64,000 bases of DNA. It comes from Arthrobacter sp. U41 (GTDB lineage: Bacteria; Actinomycetota; Actinomycetes; Actinomycetales; Micrococcaceae). Under the pieces are notes generated by a model that saw only the letters and a program-made list of their open reading frames with translations, searched no databases and was not told the DNA's origin. Location: NCBI RefSeq assembly GCF_007679325.1, contig NZ_VEGI01000002.1:1-64000 (forward strand), given 5' to 3'. Each line of letters begins with the position of its first letter. Positions within the stretch are counted from its first letter, which is position 1. The position numbers and the translations under genes are program-made. Below, piece by piece: positions 41,390 to 49,016 of this stretch.

Positions 41390-43716
41390 ACCGCCGCGCG
41401 CACGATCGGGATGGACGCCGTCGGAAGTCCGCTCGGGAAGATCGTAGGCTCCGGCGCCGCGACCGGTGCCAGCGGGACCCGGACCGTGTCGCCGTCGACC
41501 GTGAACAGTTCGCCGCGCACGTCGACGTCGAGCGGTGCGCCCTCGCGCACGGTCAGGCTGATGGCACCCTGTTCCAGCTCGAGCTTCAGCAGCCGGCCCT
41601 GGATCTTCAGGTGGAAGGACAGCCCGTCCCAGTCGGCGGGCAGCCGCGGGTCGAAGTACGGCACCGCGCCCTGGTCCCGCAGGCCCGCGAAGCCGCTGAC
41701 CAGCGAACTCCAGACCCCGCCGGTGGAGGCGATGTGCACACCGTCGATCGTGTTGCCGTGTGTGTCGTCGAGGTCGATGAACAAGGCGTGGGTGAAGTGG
41801 TTCAGCGCGGCCTCGCCGTAGCCCACCTCGGCCGCCATGATGCCCTGCACGCAGGCGGAGAGGGTCGAATCGCCGGTGGTGATCGGATCGTAGAAGTCGA
41901 AGGCGCGGCGCTTTTCCTCGGCGGAGAAGTCCTGCCACTGCAGGAACATGGCCAGCACGCTGTCCGCCTGCTTGAGGACCTGGTGCCGGTAGATCACCAG
42001 CGGGTGGAAGTGCAGCAGCAGCGGGTACTTGGACCGCGGCGTACTCCAGTCCCACGGTTCCAGCGTCATGAAGTCGTTGTCCTGCGAGTGCACCTGGAGG
42101 TCCCCGTCGTAGGGCAGCTGCATCCGGTTGGCGGCCTGCTCCCAGAACTCGCGTTCGGCGTCATCGATCTCCGGGTGCTCCAGCGCCGCCGCGGCGCGCA
42201 GATTAAACCGCGCCATAACGTTGGTGTACAGGTTGTCATTGACGACGGCGGTGTACTCGTCCGGGCCGGTGACGCCGTGGATGTGGAAGAGACCGTCCTT
42301 TCCGAAGAAGCCCAGGGACGCCCACATCCGGGCGGTCTCGATCAGCAGCTCGGCGCCGAGGGTTTCCCGGAACGCCTGGTCGCCGCTGGCCCAGATGTAG
42401 CGGTTCGTGGCAAAAGCGATCGCGGCGGCGATGTGGAACTGGGCCGTGCCGGCGGCGTAGTAGGCGCTGGCCTCGAGCCCGTTGATGGTGCGCCAGGGGA
42501 AGAGGGCGCCGTCCACGCTGAGCTCCTTGGCGCGGATCTTGGCCTCGGGCAGCATGTCGTGGCGGAACTCGAGGACCTGGCGGGCGTTGCCCGGGCTGGT
42601 GTACGTCAGGTACGGCATCAGGTACACCTCCTGGTCCCAGAAGTAGTGCCCGTCATAGCCTGAGCCACTGACCCCCTTGGCCGGGATGCCGGCGACGTCG
42701 GCGCAGGCCGTAGCCTGGGCCAGCTGGAAGAGGTTCCAGCGGACGCCCTGCTGGAGTTCGGTCTGCCCGGCGAGGACGATGTCGCTGGTGGTCCAGTAGT
42801 CGCGGTAGTGCGCGGCGCTTTCAGCGAAGATGTCCGCGAGCGGTTTGAGGCCGGCTTCGGCGTCGTCGGCCAGGTCCGCAGATGCCTGCCCGACGGCGTA
42901 GCTGACGCTCTTCTCCAGCACGAACGGTTCGTCGGCGCCGACGGCCAGGACGTAGCGGACGCTGCTGTCGTCCTCGTGCACCTGGGTGTCGAAGGGCTGC
43001 ACGCCGGCGTTGGTCCAGTGGTCCACGGCCAGGCCGATGCGCTGTTTGGATTCGGCCGTCTCCCAGGACAGGCGCAGCGAGCCGTCGCCGCCGTCGAGCC
43101 GGACCGGAAGCAGCACCCGCCCGGCGTGCCGGCCGGCACGGCGCGGGTCATGGGCCGAATGGTCCTCCACCGGCTGGTCCTGGCGGTTGATGACCGAGGA
43201 GGTCACGTCAGCGGAGACGTCCCGGTCCGCGGCGAGTTCCAGCGAGATGCCGAGGGAACCGCGGGACTCGTAACCGACGGCCCGGCGTTCGGTGGTGGTC
43301 ACGGTGGCACCGGAGCGGCACTGCCAGGTGATCCGGCATTCGTAGACGCCGGTGGCAAAATCGACGCTCCGCCGGTAATCCAGCACCGTTGATTCGTCCA
43401 GGCTCAGGCTTTCGCCGTCGACGATCACGGTGAAGTTGTTGGCGTCCGGGATGTAGAGGATCCGCTGGCCGGTGCGGGCGAAGCCGTAGGCGTTTTCCGC
43501 GTGCTTGATGTCCCAGGTTTCGTGGAAGCCGTTGATGAAGCTGCCCGGCAGCTCGGCGTCTGCGGCCGCCCAGTGGGCGCCGCGGATGCCGAGGTGCCCG
43601 TTGCCCAGGCTGAAGAGCGTCTCCAGCGTGCCGGCGTTGCCGGGGAGGTGGACGGTCTCCACCAGCTGCCAGGGATCGTTGGGGAACCGTGCGCGGTCCG
43701 AGGTGATGAGGGCCAT
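41386..43716 (-). CDS. family 65 disaccharide phosphorylase (maltose/kojibiose/trehalose type)
   Basis: 776 residues, the usual length for single-domain GH65 phosphorylases. N-terminal beta-sandwich with ETLFSLGNGHLGIRG and GSFINGFHETW, then the (alpha/alpha)6 barrel with GYDGHYFWDQEVYLMPYL and GVTGPDEYTAVVNDN (acid Glu487), and a C-terminal sheet domain. It cleaves an alpha-linked glucose disaccharide with phosphate to glucose and beta-glucose-1-phosphate. The separate beta-phosphoglucomutase gene 93 bp upstream converts that product to glucose-6-phosphate. Which disaccharide cannot be decided by sequence reading. Confidence 0.92.
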   Translation of the reverse strand: MALITSDRARFPNDPWQLVETVHLPGNAGTLETLFSLGNGHLGIRGAHWAAADAELPGSFINGFHETWDIKHAENAYGFARTGQRILYIPDANNFTVIVDGESLSLDESTVLDYRRSVDFATGVYECRITWQCRSGATVTTTERRAVGYESRGSLGISLELAADRDVSADVTSSVINRQDQPVEDHSAHDPRRAGRHAGRVLLPVRLDGGDGSLRLSWETAESKQRIGLAVDHWTNAGVQPFDTQVHEDDSSVRYVLAVGADEPFVLEKSVSYAVGQASADLADDAEAGLKPLADIFAESAAHYRDYWTTSDIVLAGQTELQQGVRWNLFQLAQATACADVAGIPAKGVSGSGYDGHYFWDQEVYLMPYLTYTSPGNARQVLEFRHDMLPEAKIRAKELSVDGALFPWRTINGLEASAYYAAGTAQFHIAAAIAFATNRYIWASGDQAFRETLGAELLIETARMWASLGFFGKDGLFHIHGVTGPDEYTAVVNDNLYTNVMARFNLRAAAALEHPEIDDAEREFWEQAANRMQLPYDGDLQVHSQDNDFMTLEPWDWSTPRSKYPLLLHFHPLVIYRHQVLKQADSVLAMFLQWQDFSAEEKRRAFDFYDPITTGDSTLSACVQGIMAAEVGYGEAALNHFTHALFIDLDDTHGNTIDGVHIASTGGVWSSLVSGFAGLRDQGAVPYFDPRLPADWDGLSFHLKIQGRLLKLELEQGAISLTVREGAPLDVDVRGELFTVDGDTVRVPLAPVAAPEPTIFPSGLPTASIPIVRAAV

Positions 43717-43809
43717 AGTGGGGGCTTTCCTTGTGGGCGGTGAACGTGCTGGGTGAAAGTGCTTGTACTGATCGTGTGCTCTGCGGGCCCGGCCGGGCTG
43801 GTGGGGCGG

Positions 43810-44547
43810 CTAGAGGAGCTCGTCGAGGTCGTTGACCACGAGGGTGGCTCCGGCGGCCAGCAGGGTCTGCCGGCCGGCGCCGCGGTCCACGCCGATCACC
43901 GAGTGGAAGCTTCCCGCACTGCCGGCCTGGACGCCGGAGACGGCGTCCTCGACCACAACGCACTCCTGGCTGGGCAGGCCCAGCAGCCGGGCGGCGTACT
44001 GGTAGGTCGCCGGGCTGGGCTTGCCGGGCAGTCCCTCGGCCACGGCGACGACGCCGTCGACCACCACCGGGAAATAGTCCGAGAGGCCGGCGGCCTTGAG
44101 CACGGCCGGGGCGTTGCGGGAGGAGGAGACGACGGCGAGCTTGAGTCCGCGGGCCAGCGCGGCGTCGATGAACCGCACGGAGCCTTCGTAGGGCTTAACG
44201 CCGCCAGCCTCGACAATGTCGTTGAAGACCTTGTTCTTGCGGTTGCCCAGGCCGTGGACCGTGTTGTGCGCCGGGTCGTCGTCCAGCGGGCCCTCGGGCA
44301 GCACGATGTTGCGGGAGGCCAGGAAGTCGCGGACGCCGTCGAAGCGCGGTTTTCCGTCGATGTGGTCGAAGTAGTCGCTTTCGCGGTAGCCGGGCGCCTC
44401 GGGGACGGTCTTGAGGAACCCGTCGAAGAGTTCCTGCCAGGCCCGTTCGTGCACGATCGCGGTGGGCGTCAGGACGCCGTCGAGGTCAAAGAGGATGGCG
44501 GAGGCGCTGGTCCAGCTCGATGGGGTGCTGTTGGAAATCTCAGTCAT
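43810..44547 (-). CDS. pgmB: beta-phosphoglucomutase family HAD hydrolase
   Basis: 245 residues. AILFDLDGVLTPTAIVHERAW has the nucleophile Asp21 and acid/base Asp23, LAVVSSSRNAPAVLKAAGL is motif II, and GKPSPATYQYAARLLG and VVVEDAVSGVQAG are motifs III and IV. It interconverts beta-glucose-1-phosphate and glucose-6-phosphate. It lies between the LacI regulator and the GH65 gene on one strand. It corresponds to the N-terminal domain of the fusion at 2.4-5.5 kb. Confidence 0.9.
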   Translation of the reverse strand: MTEISNSTPSSWTSASAILFDLDGVLTPTAIVHERAWQELFDGFLKTVPEAPGYRESDYFDHIDGKPRFDGVRDFLASRNIVLPEGPLDDDPAHNTVHGLGNRKNKVFNDIVEAGGVKPYEGSVRFIDAALARGLKLAVVSSSRNAPAVLKAAGLSDYFPVVVDGVVAVAEGLPGKPSPATYQYAARLLGLPSQECVVVEDAVSGVQAGSAGSFHSVIGVDRGAGRQTLLAAGATLVVNDLDELL

Positions 44548-44694
44548 GGTCGATGGTCCTTTCAGACGGCGGTATCTAAATCGGCGGGCGGGTGTCCCGT
44601 TTGTGGCGGGCGCACCGGTGCGGGTTCTGGAAACTTTTGGACGGCGGCAACATGCGGACGGCGGGCCGGGCTGGCGGATGGTGGAGGGCGCCGG

Positions 44695-45729
44695 TCAGCG
44701 CCGGCGTCGGGTGCTCCTGCGCTCTATCAGCTTGGTCTCCAGGACGTGGCTGGAGGGCGGATTCGGGAGCCCCGAGCGGTGGAGCCGGTCAATCAGCAGG
44801 TTGGCCGCGAAGGCGCCCTGATCGGCCACCGGCTGGGAGATGGTGCTCAGCCCCAGGAAGCAGCTCATCTGATGATCGTCTATTCCTATGATGGACACGT
44901 TCCTGGGTGCAGACAAACCGAGGTCCCTCAAGGCCATGAGAGCGCCGAAGGCCGTTTCGTCGCAACCGGCGAGGATCGCGGAGGGCATCCGGCGGTTTTC
45001 GATCAGCTCGATCATCGCCCGCCGGCCACCATCGATGCTGGACCCGGCGTCGAGTACCAGGTCCGGATCGACCGTCAGGTGCTGTGCGTCGAGCGCCTGT
45101 TCGAAGCCCCGCAGCCGCTCGCTGGCGGTGATGAGGGAGGGCTCACCGGTTTCGCTGCCGGAGAGCATGGCCACGTCCCAGTGGCCCAGTCCCAGCAGGT
45201 GTTCGGTGGCGGCGCGGGCGGCTGCGGCGTTGTCGATCCCGACGTTGTCCCACGGCACACCGTGCATGCCCACACTGGCCACGGCCAGCCCCGAGCCGGC
45301 GAGGTCAGCCAGTTCGGCTTCGCTGAGGGCGATATTGAGGAGCAGGACGCCGTCGACACGTTGGGACAGCTTAGCCAGGTCGCCGAAGAGTTTGCGGTGC
45401 ACACTGGGCCGGTTCCGGAGGCTGATCAAGACGGTGTCGTAGCCACCGCCGGCGAACACTTCCTCTGCCGCTTCGACGGCCTCCGCGAAGAACCATGCGC
45501 TGGCGGTGGGCGCGATGATGGCAATCGAACCGGTGCTGCCGCCGGCCAGCCGGGAGGCTGCCGGGGAGGCCTTGTAGCCGAGTTTCGCGGCGGCGTCGCT
45601 GACCTTGGTCTGTGCGGCGACGGACACGTTCGGAAGGTTGCGGAGGGCCCGGGAGACGGTGCAGATGGAGAGTCCGGAGAGTGCGGCGACGTCCTGGATG
45701 GTGGCGCGCGGAGCTTTGGCCTGCAGCAC
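44695..45729 (-). CDS. LacI family transcriptional regulator
   Basis: 344 residues. N-terminal helix-turn-helix ATIQDVAALSGLSICTVSRALRN with the hinge helix AAKLGYKASPAASRLAGGS; the remainder is a periplasmic-binding-protein-like sugar sensor. It probably represses the downstream pgmB-GH65 genes and itself. An operator-like palindrome lies 58 bp upstream. The effector is likely a disaccharide or sugar phosphate. Confidence 0.92.
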   Translation of the reverse strand: MLQAKAPRATIQDVAALSGLSICTVSRALRNLPNVSVAAQTKVSDAAAKLGYKASPAASRLAGGSTGSIAIIAPTASAWFFAEAVEAAEEVFAGGGYDTVLISLRNRPSVHRKLFGDLAKLSQRVDGVLLLNIALSEAELADLAGSGLAVASVGMHGVPWDNVGIDNAAAARAATEHLLGLGHWDVAMLSGSETGEPSLITASERLRGFEQALDAQHLTVDPDLVLDAGSSIDGGRRAMIELIENRRMPSAILAGCDETAFGALMALRDLGLSAPRNVSIIGIDDHQMSCFLGLSTISQPVADQGAFAANLLIDRLHRSGLPNPPSSHVLETKLIERRSTRRRR

Positions 45730-45786
45730 GGGCTCAGCCCTTTCTTCCCCCTGAAGTAGTGGGCCGGAATCATGGCCAAGGTCGAG

Positions 45787-45800
45787 TGTAAACGCTTACA
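45787..45800. promoter_or_regulatory. LacI-type operator upstream of lacI-pgmB-GH65
   Basis: TGTAAACGCTTACA is a nearly perfect palindrome with the central CG of LacI-family operators. It is the only such site I see around the locus, so one site may control all three genes. Confidence 0.7.
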
Positions 45801-45878
45801 AAATTGGCGCGCAAGTGGATAAACGAAGAAAAAGGACGTTTGGCCCTTCCGCACCGGTCCGCCGCTGGCTTGTTAGGG

Positions 45879-46505
45879 TCAACTGTCCTGGCGCAGCACG
45901 TAGTGGCGAAGGAACGCGCTGACGTCCACCAGTTCGGCCGCCGAGATGGAGTGCCCCATTCCCGGGTAGGTCCGCGCCGTGAGCCGGGTGTGCTCATGGA
46001 GCCACTCCTCGGTGTGTGCCGTGGCGGCGTCGTTGATCACCACGTCATCCCGGTCCCGGCCCCAGAAGAACGGCGGGCGCGACTCGAACGATTCGCTCAT
46101 CGCCAGGAGTTCGTTTTCCAGGACAAAGCCGGAGAGGCCGACGACGGCCCGGAACTGCGCCGGCCGCAGCCGCAGCAGAGTGCTGGCCATGGCCATGCCC
46201 TGCGAGTAGCCGAACAGGCTGACGCTGCTGTGCTGGGCCTTGACGGATTCGATCCAGCTGAAGACCGCGTTGGTGGAGGAGATGACATCGGCGAAGTCGT
46301 GGGTCAGGAAGTAGTCAAGCAGGAACCAGCCGTGGCCGTCCCCGATCACTTTGGGCCCGCGCAGAGCGGCGCAGGTGAACGCGGGCGGCAGGGAGTCGAA
46401 CAGCTTCGCCATCCGGGACTCGTCCCTGCCGTAGCCGTGCATCATTACCAGCAGCGGCGTGCCGGGGCGTTCGTGTTCCGGCTTGGACCAGACGACTGTC
46501 TCCAT
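45879..46505 (-). CDS. alpha/beta hydrolase, phospholipase/carboxylesterase type
   Basis: 208 residues. LLVMMHGYGRDESRM forms the oxyanion region, LFGYSQGMAMASTLL carries the nucleophile Ser, FFWGRDRDDVVIN the Asp and YPGMGHSISAAEL the His. This size and motif set fits the small YpfH/Est family acting on carboxylic esters or lysophospholipids. It starts 9 bp after the ketosynthase stop. Confidence 0.88.
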   Translation of the reverse strand: METVVWSKPEHERPGTPLLVMMHGYGRDESRMAKLFDSLPPAFTCAALRGPKVIGDGHGWFLLDYFLTHDFADVISSTNAVFSWIESVKAQHSSVSLFGYSQGMAMASTLLRLRPAQFRAVVGLSGFVLENELLAMSESFESRPPFFWGRDRDDVVINDAATAHTEEWLHEHTRLTARTYPGMGHSISAAELVDVSAFLRHYVLRQDS

Positions 46506-46517
46506 CGGACCAGCCTA
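46506..46517 (-). promoter_or_regulatory. leaderless-type -10 for the esterase gene
   Basis: On the minus strand TAGGCT (46517-46512) is followed by GGTCCG and ATG at 46505. The TAG is also the stop codon of the upstream ketosynthase gene, so a promoter here would overlap coding sequence. Confidence 0.35.
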
Positions 46518-47735
46518 GCTTTCGGTGATCACCAGCGCGGTGCTGTGCCCGCCGAAGCCGAAGGCGTTGGCAACACCCGCTCTCGCGGGGTTATCCGTCA
46601 CTGTGGTCCGCAGGAGGTTGAGGTCGATCCCGGCGTCGGGCTCGTCAAGGTTGCTGGTGCCCGGGACCGCCCCGGTCTTCAAGGCCTGGATCATCACGAC
46701 GGCGCCGAGCGCCCCGGCGCCGCCGAGGAGGTGCCCGGTGAGGGATTTGGTCGACGTGACGGGAACCTGGCTCCCGAGTACGGCCTTGATGGCTTCCGCT
46801 TCCAGCCGGTCACCCACGGGGGTGGACGTGGCGTGGGCGTGGACCAGGCCAATGTCCCCGGCGCCAAGTCCGGCCGCCGCGATCGCCTTTTCCATGACCC
46901 GGCGCTGCATGGCGGGATCAGCAGCGACGATGTCGACGGCGTCGGACGTCACCGCGGTTCCGGCCACGACGCCGAGGATGTCGGCCCCGCGGGCCCGTGC
47001 GTGGTCCTCGCGTTCCAGGACCAGGATTGCTGCGCCTTCGGCCAGCACGAATCCGTCCCGGTCCGTATCGAAGGGCCGCGACGCAGATTGCGGGTCGCCG
47101 TTGCGGGTGGACAGCGCCCGGATCTGCGCGAACCCGCTGACGATCAGGCCATTGATGCAGGAATCCACGCCGCCGGCGATCACAACGTCCGCCGCGCCCG
47201 CCCGGATCATGTCGGCCGCCTGGGAGATGGCTTCCGCCCCGGAGGCGCAGGCGCTCACCGGGGTCCTGGCGCCGCCCTTGGCACCGACCTCCATGGACAC
47301 CCAGGCCGCCGGCGCGTTGACCATGATCCGGGTGAGGGTGTGCGGGGATACCCTGCGCGGGCCGCTGGCATCCAGCGTCCGGGTCTGCTCCAGGGTGGTG
47401 TCCAGGCCGCCGTAGCCGGAACCGATCACCACGGCCAGCCGCTCCGGGTCGGCCTCGGGACGGCCGGCCTGAGCCCACGCTTCCCGGGCCGCGATCAGCG
47501 CCAGATGCCCGCAGCGGTCCATCCTCTTGTATTCGGGGGTAGTGAGCTGCGACGCGACGTCAACGTCCACCCGGCCGGCCATGCGGACAGGGAGGCCCTG
47601 CGCCCAGTCGTCCTCCAGCGCCGTGATTCCGGAACGCCCGGCCAGCAGCGCAGCCCAGGTCTCGGACGCAGTCCCGCCCACGGGGGTGACGGCACCCAGT
47701 CCGGTGACAACGACTCTGGGAGAAACTTCAGGCAT
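46515..47735 (-). CDS. beta-ketoacyl-ACP synthase II-like protein
   Basis: 406 residues, normal for FabF. VVVTGLGAVTPVGGTASETWAALLAG is the N-terminal pattern, SACASGAEAISQAA has the nucleophile Cys163, and HAHATSTPVGDRLEAEAI and SLTGHLLGGAGALGAV carry the two catalytic histidines. It condenses malonyl-ACP with an acyl-ACP. No acyl carrier protein, FabD or other fatty-acid genes are adjacent, so it may be an accessory or specialised ketosynthase. No clear ribosome site precedes ATG 47735; the upstream open frame is low-complexity and rejected. Confidence 0.9.
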   Translation of the reverse strand: MPEVSPRVVVTGLGAVTPVGGTASETWAALLAGRSGITALEDDWAQGLPVRMAGRVDVDVASQLTTPEYKRMDRCGHLALIAAREAWAQAGRPEADPERLAVVIGSGYGGLDTTLEQTRTLDASGPRRVSPHTLTRIMVNAPAAWVSMEVGAKGGARTPVSACASGAEAISQAADMIRAGAADVVIAGGVDSCINGLIVSGFAQIRALSTRNGDPQSASRPFDTDRDGFVLAEGAAILVLEREDHARARGADILGVVAGTAVTSDAVDIVAADPAMQRRVMEKAIAAAGLGAGDIGLVHAHATSTPVGDRLEAEAIKAVLGSQVPVTSTKSLTGHLLGGAGALGAVVMIQALKTGAVPGTSNLDEPDAGIDLNLLRTTVTDNPARAGVANAFGFGGHSTALVITES

Positions 47736-47800
47736 GGGCACCGGTATTCTGTGAGGCCCTTCGGGCGACCCGCAGGGAATGCAGGGTCGGCGGAGCGCGC

Positions 47801-47880
47801 GGGGCGTGGGCGGGGCGTGGGCGGGGCGTGAGGCGTGTGGGCGGGGTCGGGCAGGGCGTGGGCGGGGCGTGCTTGCGGGC
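47801..47880. repeat. short GC-rich tandem repeat upstream of the ketosynthase
   Basis: Two exact and several degenerate copies of an 11-bp unit GGGGCGTGGGC over 80 bp, 66-145 bp upstream of the ketosynthase ATG. It could be a slippage-prone or G-quadruplex-like element. Confidence 0.65.
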
Positions 47881-48097
47881 AGGGATGGCTTGCGGGCGCG
47901 CTGCAGGGGCAGGGGCTGCCGCGGCGCACCTTTTAAGAGTACGGGGCTCCGGCGCCCGGGGCCGCTTCGGAGTCGCGACTGTGAATCCGCTACGAAAACG
48001 GACACCCGCACCCCGGATCCGCGCCGCGGCTGTCCAAAACCGCAGCGGAAGTGACTTTGACGTGCGAAAACTAACCGGAGTGGCGCAGCTCAGATCG

Positions 48098-48126
48098 TTG
48101 AAACTACACACACCTGGCTGTAGCGT
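48098..48126 (+). promoter_or_regulatory. promoter of the DUF6458 gene
   Basis: TTGAAA (48098-48103), a 17-bp spacer and TAGCGT (48121-48126) form a reasonable housekeeping promoter about 60 bp upstream of ATG 48186. Confidence 0.5.
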
Positions 48127-48185
48127 GACGGTGGACAGCATGCTTAGCAATACCTATCCGTCCCACCGGACACAAGGAGCAAGTC

Positions 48186-48449
48186 ATGAGAATCGGTTCC
48201 TCCATCTTCCTCATCGCCCTGGGTGCCATCCTGGCCTGGGCCATCGCCCCCGGTCTGATCCCCAACGTGGACCAGACCATGATCGGCTACATCCTGATGG
48301 TGGTGGGCGTGATCGGCCTGATCGCATCCCTGATCCTGGCCTCCCCGGGACGCAGCCGCACCCGCCGGGTCAGTGAAACCCGCTCCGTCGTGGACCCCAA
48401 CACCGGCGAGACCATCACCCGGAACGAGAGCCGCGACGCCGGCATCTAA
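48186..48449 (+). CDS. DUF6458 family small membrane protein
   Basis: 87 residues. Two membrane helices (IGSSIFLIALGAILAWAIA and MIGYILMVVGVIGLIASLILA) separated by PGLIPNVDQT, then a charged tail RTRRVSETRSVVDPNTGETI. This matches small actinobacterial proteins of the DUF6458 type, whose function is unknown. ACAAGGAGCAAGTC precedes the ATG. It stands alone with its own promoter and a hairpin after the stop. Confidence 0.8.
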   Translation: MRIGSSIFLIALGAILAWAIAPGLIPNVDQTMIGYILMVVGVIGLIASLILASPGRSRTRRVSETRSVVDPNTGETITRNESRDAGI

Positions 48450-48483
48450 TCCCGGGCCGCAGTAAACCCCCCCGAACAAACCC

Positions 48484-48522
48484 GACGCCGGGCCGGACCT
48501 CCAGGAGGTCGGGCCCGGCGTC
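48484..48522 (+). terminator. hairpin after the DUF6458 gene
   Basis: 17-bp arms (48484-48500 and 48506-48522) pair with one mismatch around CCAGG. No T-run follows, so it may be a GC-rich actinobacterial terminator without a U-tract. Confidence 0.5.
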
Positions 48523-48529
48523 TGCCGTG

Positions 48530-48869
48530 TGCCCACTCCCCGGCGCGAAAACTGGACATGTCCCCCGGTCCACAAACCCCCGGGATGGGCATACCCCACG
48601 CCCGCGGCCCCGGCTGGACATAGTCCCCATATGCCCACTCCACGGCGCGAAAACTGCACATACCCCCGGCCCGGGAACCCCAGGATGGGCATGCCCCACG
48701 CCCGCGGCCCCGGCTGGACATAGTGCCCATATGCCCACTCCACGGCGCAAAGACTGAACATGTCCCCCGGTCCGCGAACCCACAGGATGGACATGCCCCA
48801 CGCCTGCGGCCCCGGCTGGACATAGTCCCCATATGCCCACTCCACGGCGCGAAGACTGGACATGTCCCC
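48530..48869. repeat. tandem array of three 100-102-bp palindrome-rich units plus a partial unit
   Basis: Units begin with TGCCCACTCC at 48530, 48632, 48732 and 48834; the last is truncated at about 48869. Each full unit carries, in order, a GCGCGAAAACTG-like block, a GGACATGTCC-type palindrome, a GGGCATGCCC-type palindrome, an invariant CGGCCCCGGCTGGACATA block and a CATATG. The units differ at scattered bases, so the array is not a recent exact duplication. Confidence 0.9.
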
Positions 48870-48909
48870 TCAGAGCCAAGACAAACTTTCTGCGTTCATG
48901 TTGTTTTTC

Positions 48910-48944
48910 ATTGACAAACCAACAGATTCAAAGATAAAGTCAAT
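48910..48944 (+). promoter_or_regulatory. promoter and operator-like repeat of the fru operon
   Basis: TTGACA (48911-48916), 16 bp and GATAAA (48933-48938) make a good promoter. The same region is flanked by ATTGAC (48910-48915) and its inverse GTCAAT (48939-48944), so a DeoR-type regulator could bind across it. This AT-rich stretch stands out from the surrounding GC-rich DNA. Confidence 0.6.
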
Positions 48945-49016
48945 CAACTCCACTAGCTGTGATGGGTATCACGGAAGTGGCAGGAAGACCCGCAGTACTG
49001 ACACAAGGGAGAGCCA

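Larger units (their letters stand above)
47736..48185. other. 450-bp intergenic region with GC-rich repeats and a promoter
   Basis: Divergent region between the ketosynthase and DUF6458 genes. It contains a GC-rich short tandem repeat (47801-47880) near the ketosynthase and a conventional promoter for DUF6458 near 48098. I see no convincing gene; open frames on both strands are Arg/Pro-rich repeat translations. Confidence 0.6.
48450..49016. other. 567-bp intergenic region with hairpin, tandem array and fru promoter
   Basis: No gene is supported here. From left to right it holds a terminator-like hairpin (48484-48522), the palindrome-rich tandem array (48530-48869), an AT-richer stretch and the fru promoter (48911-48939). 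Open frames through the array are repetitive translations without ribosome sites. Confidence 0.65.

Noticed and set aside
47736..48011. 92-residue N-terminal extension of the ketosynthase
   Set aside because: Arg/Pro-rich translation of the GC repeat; the family start MPEVSPRVVVTG lies at 47735.
48530..48869. CRISPR array
   Set aside because: Units are about 100 bp with similar sequence throughout; there are no short repeats separated by unique spacers and no cas genes.
48144..48879. Overlapping minus-strand reading frames of 128-239 residues through the 48.5-kb array
   Set aside because: They are repeated translations of the tandem units in several frames at once, have no ribosome sites and lack codon bias; the array is better explained as noncoding repeats.
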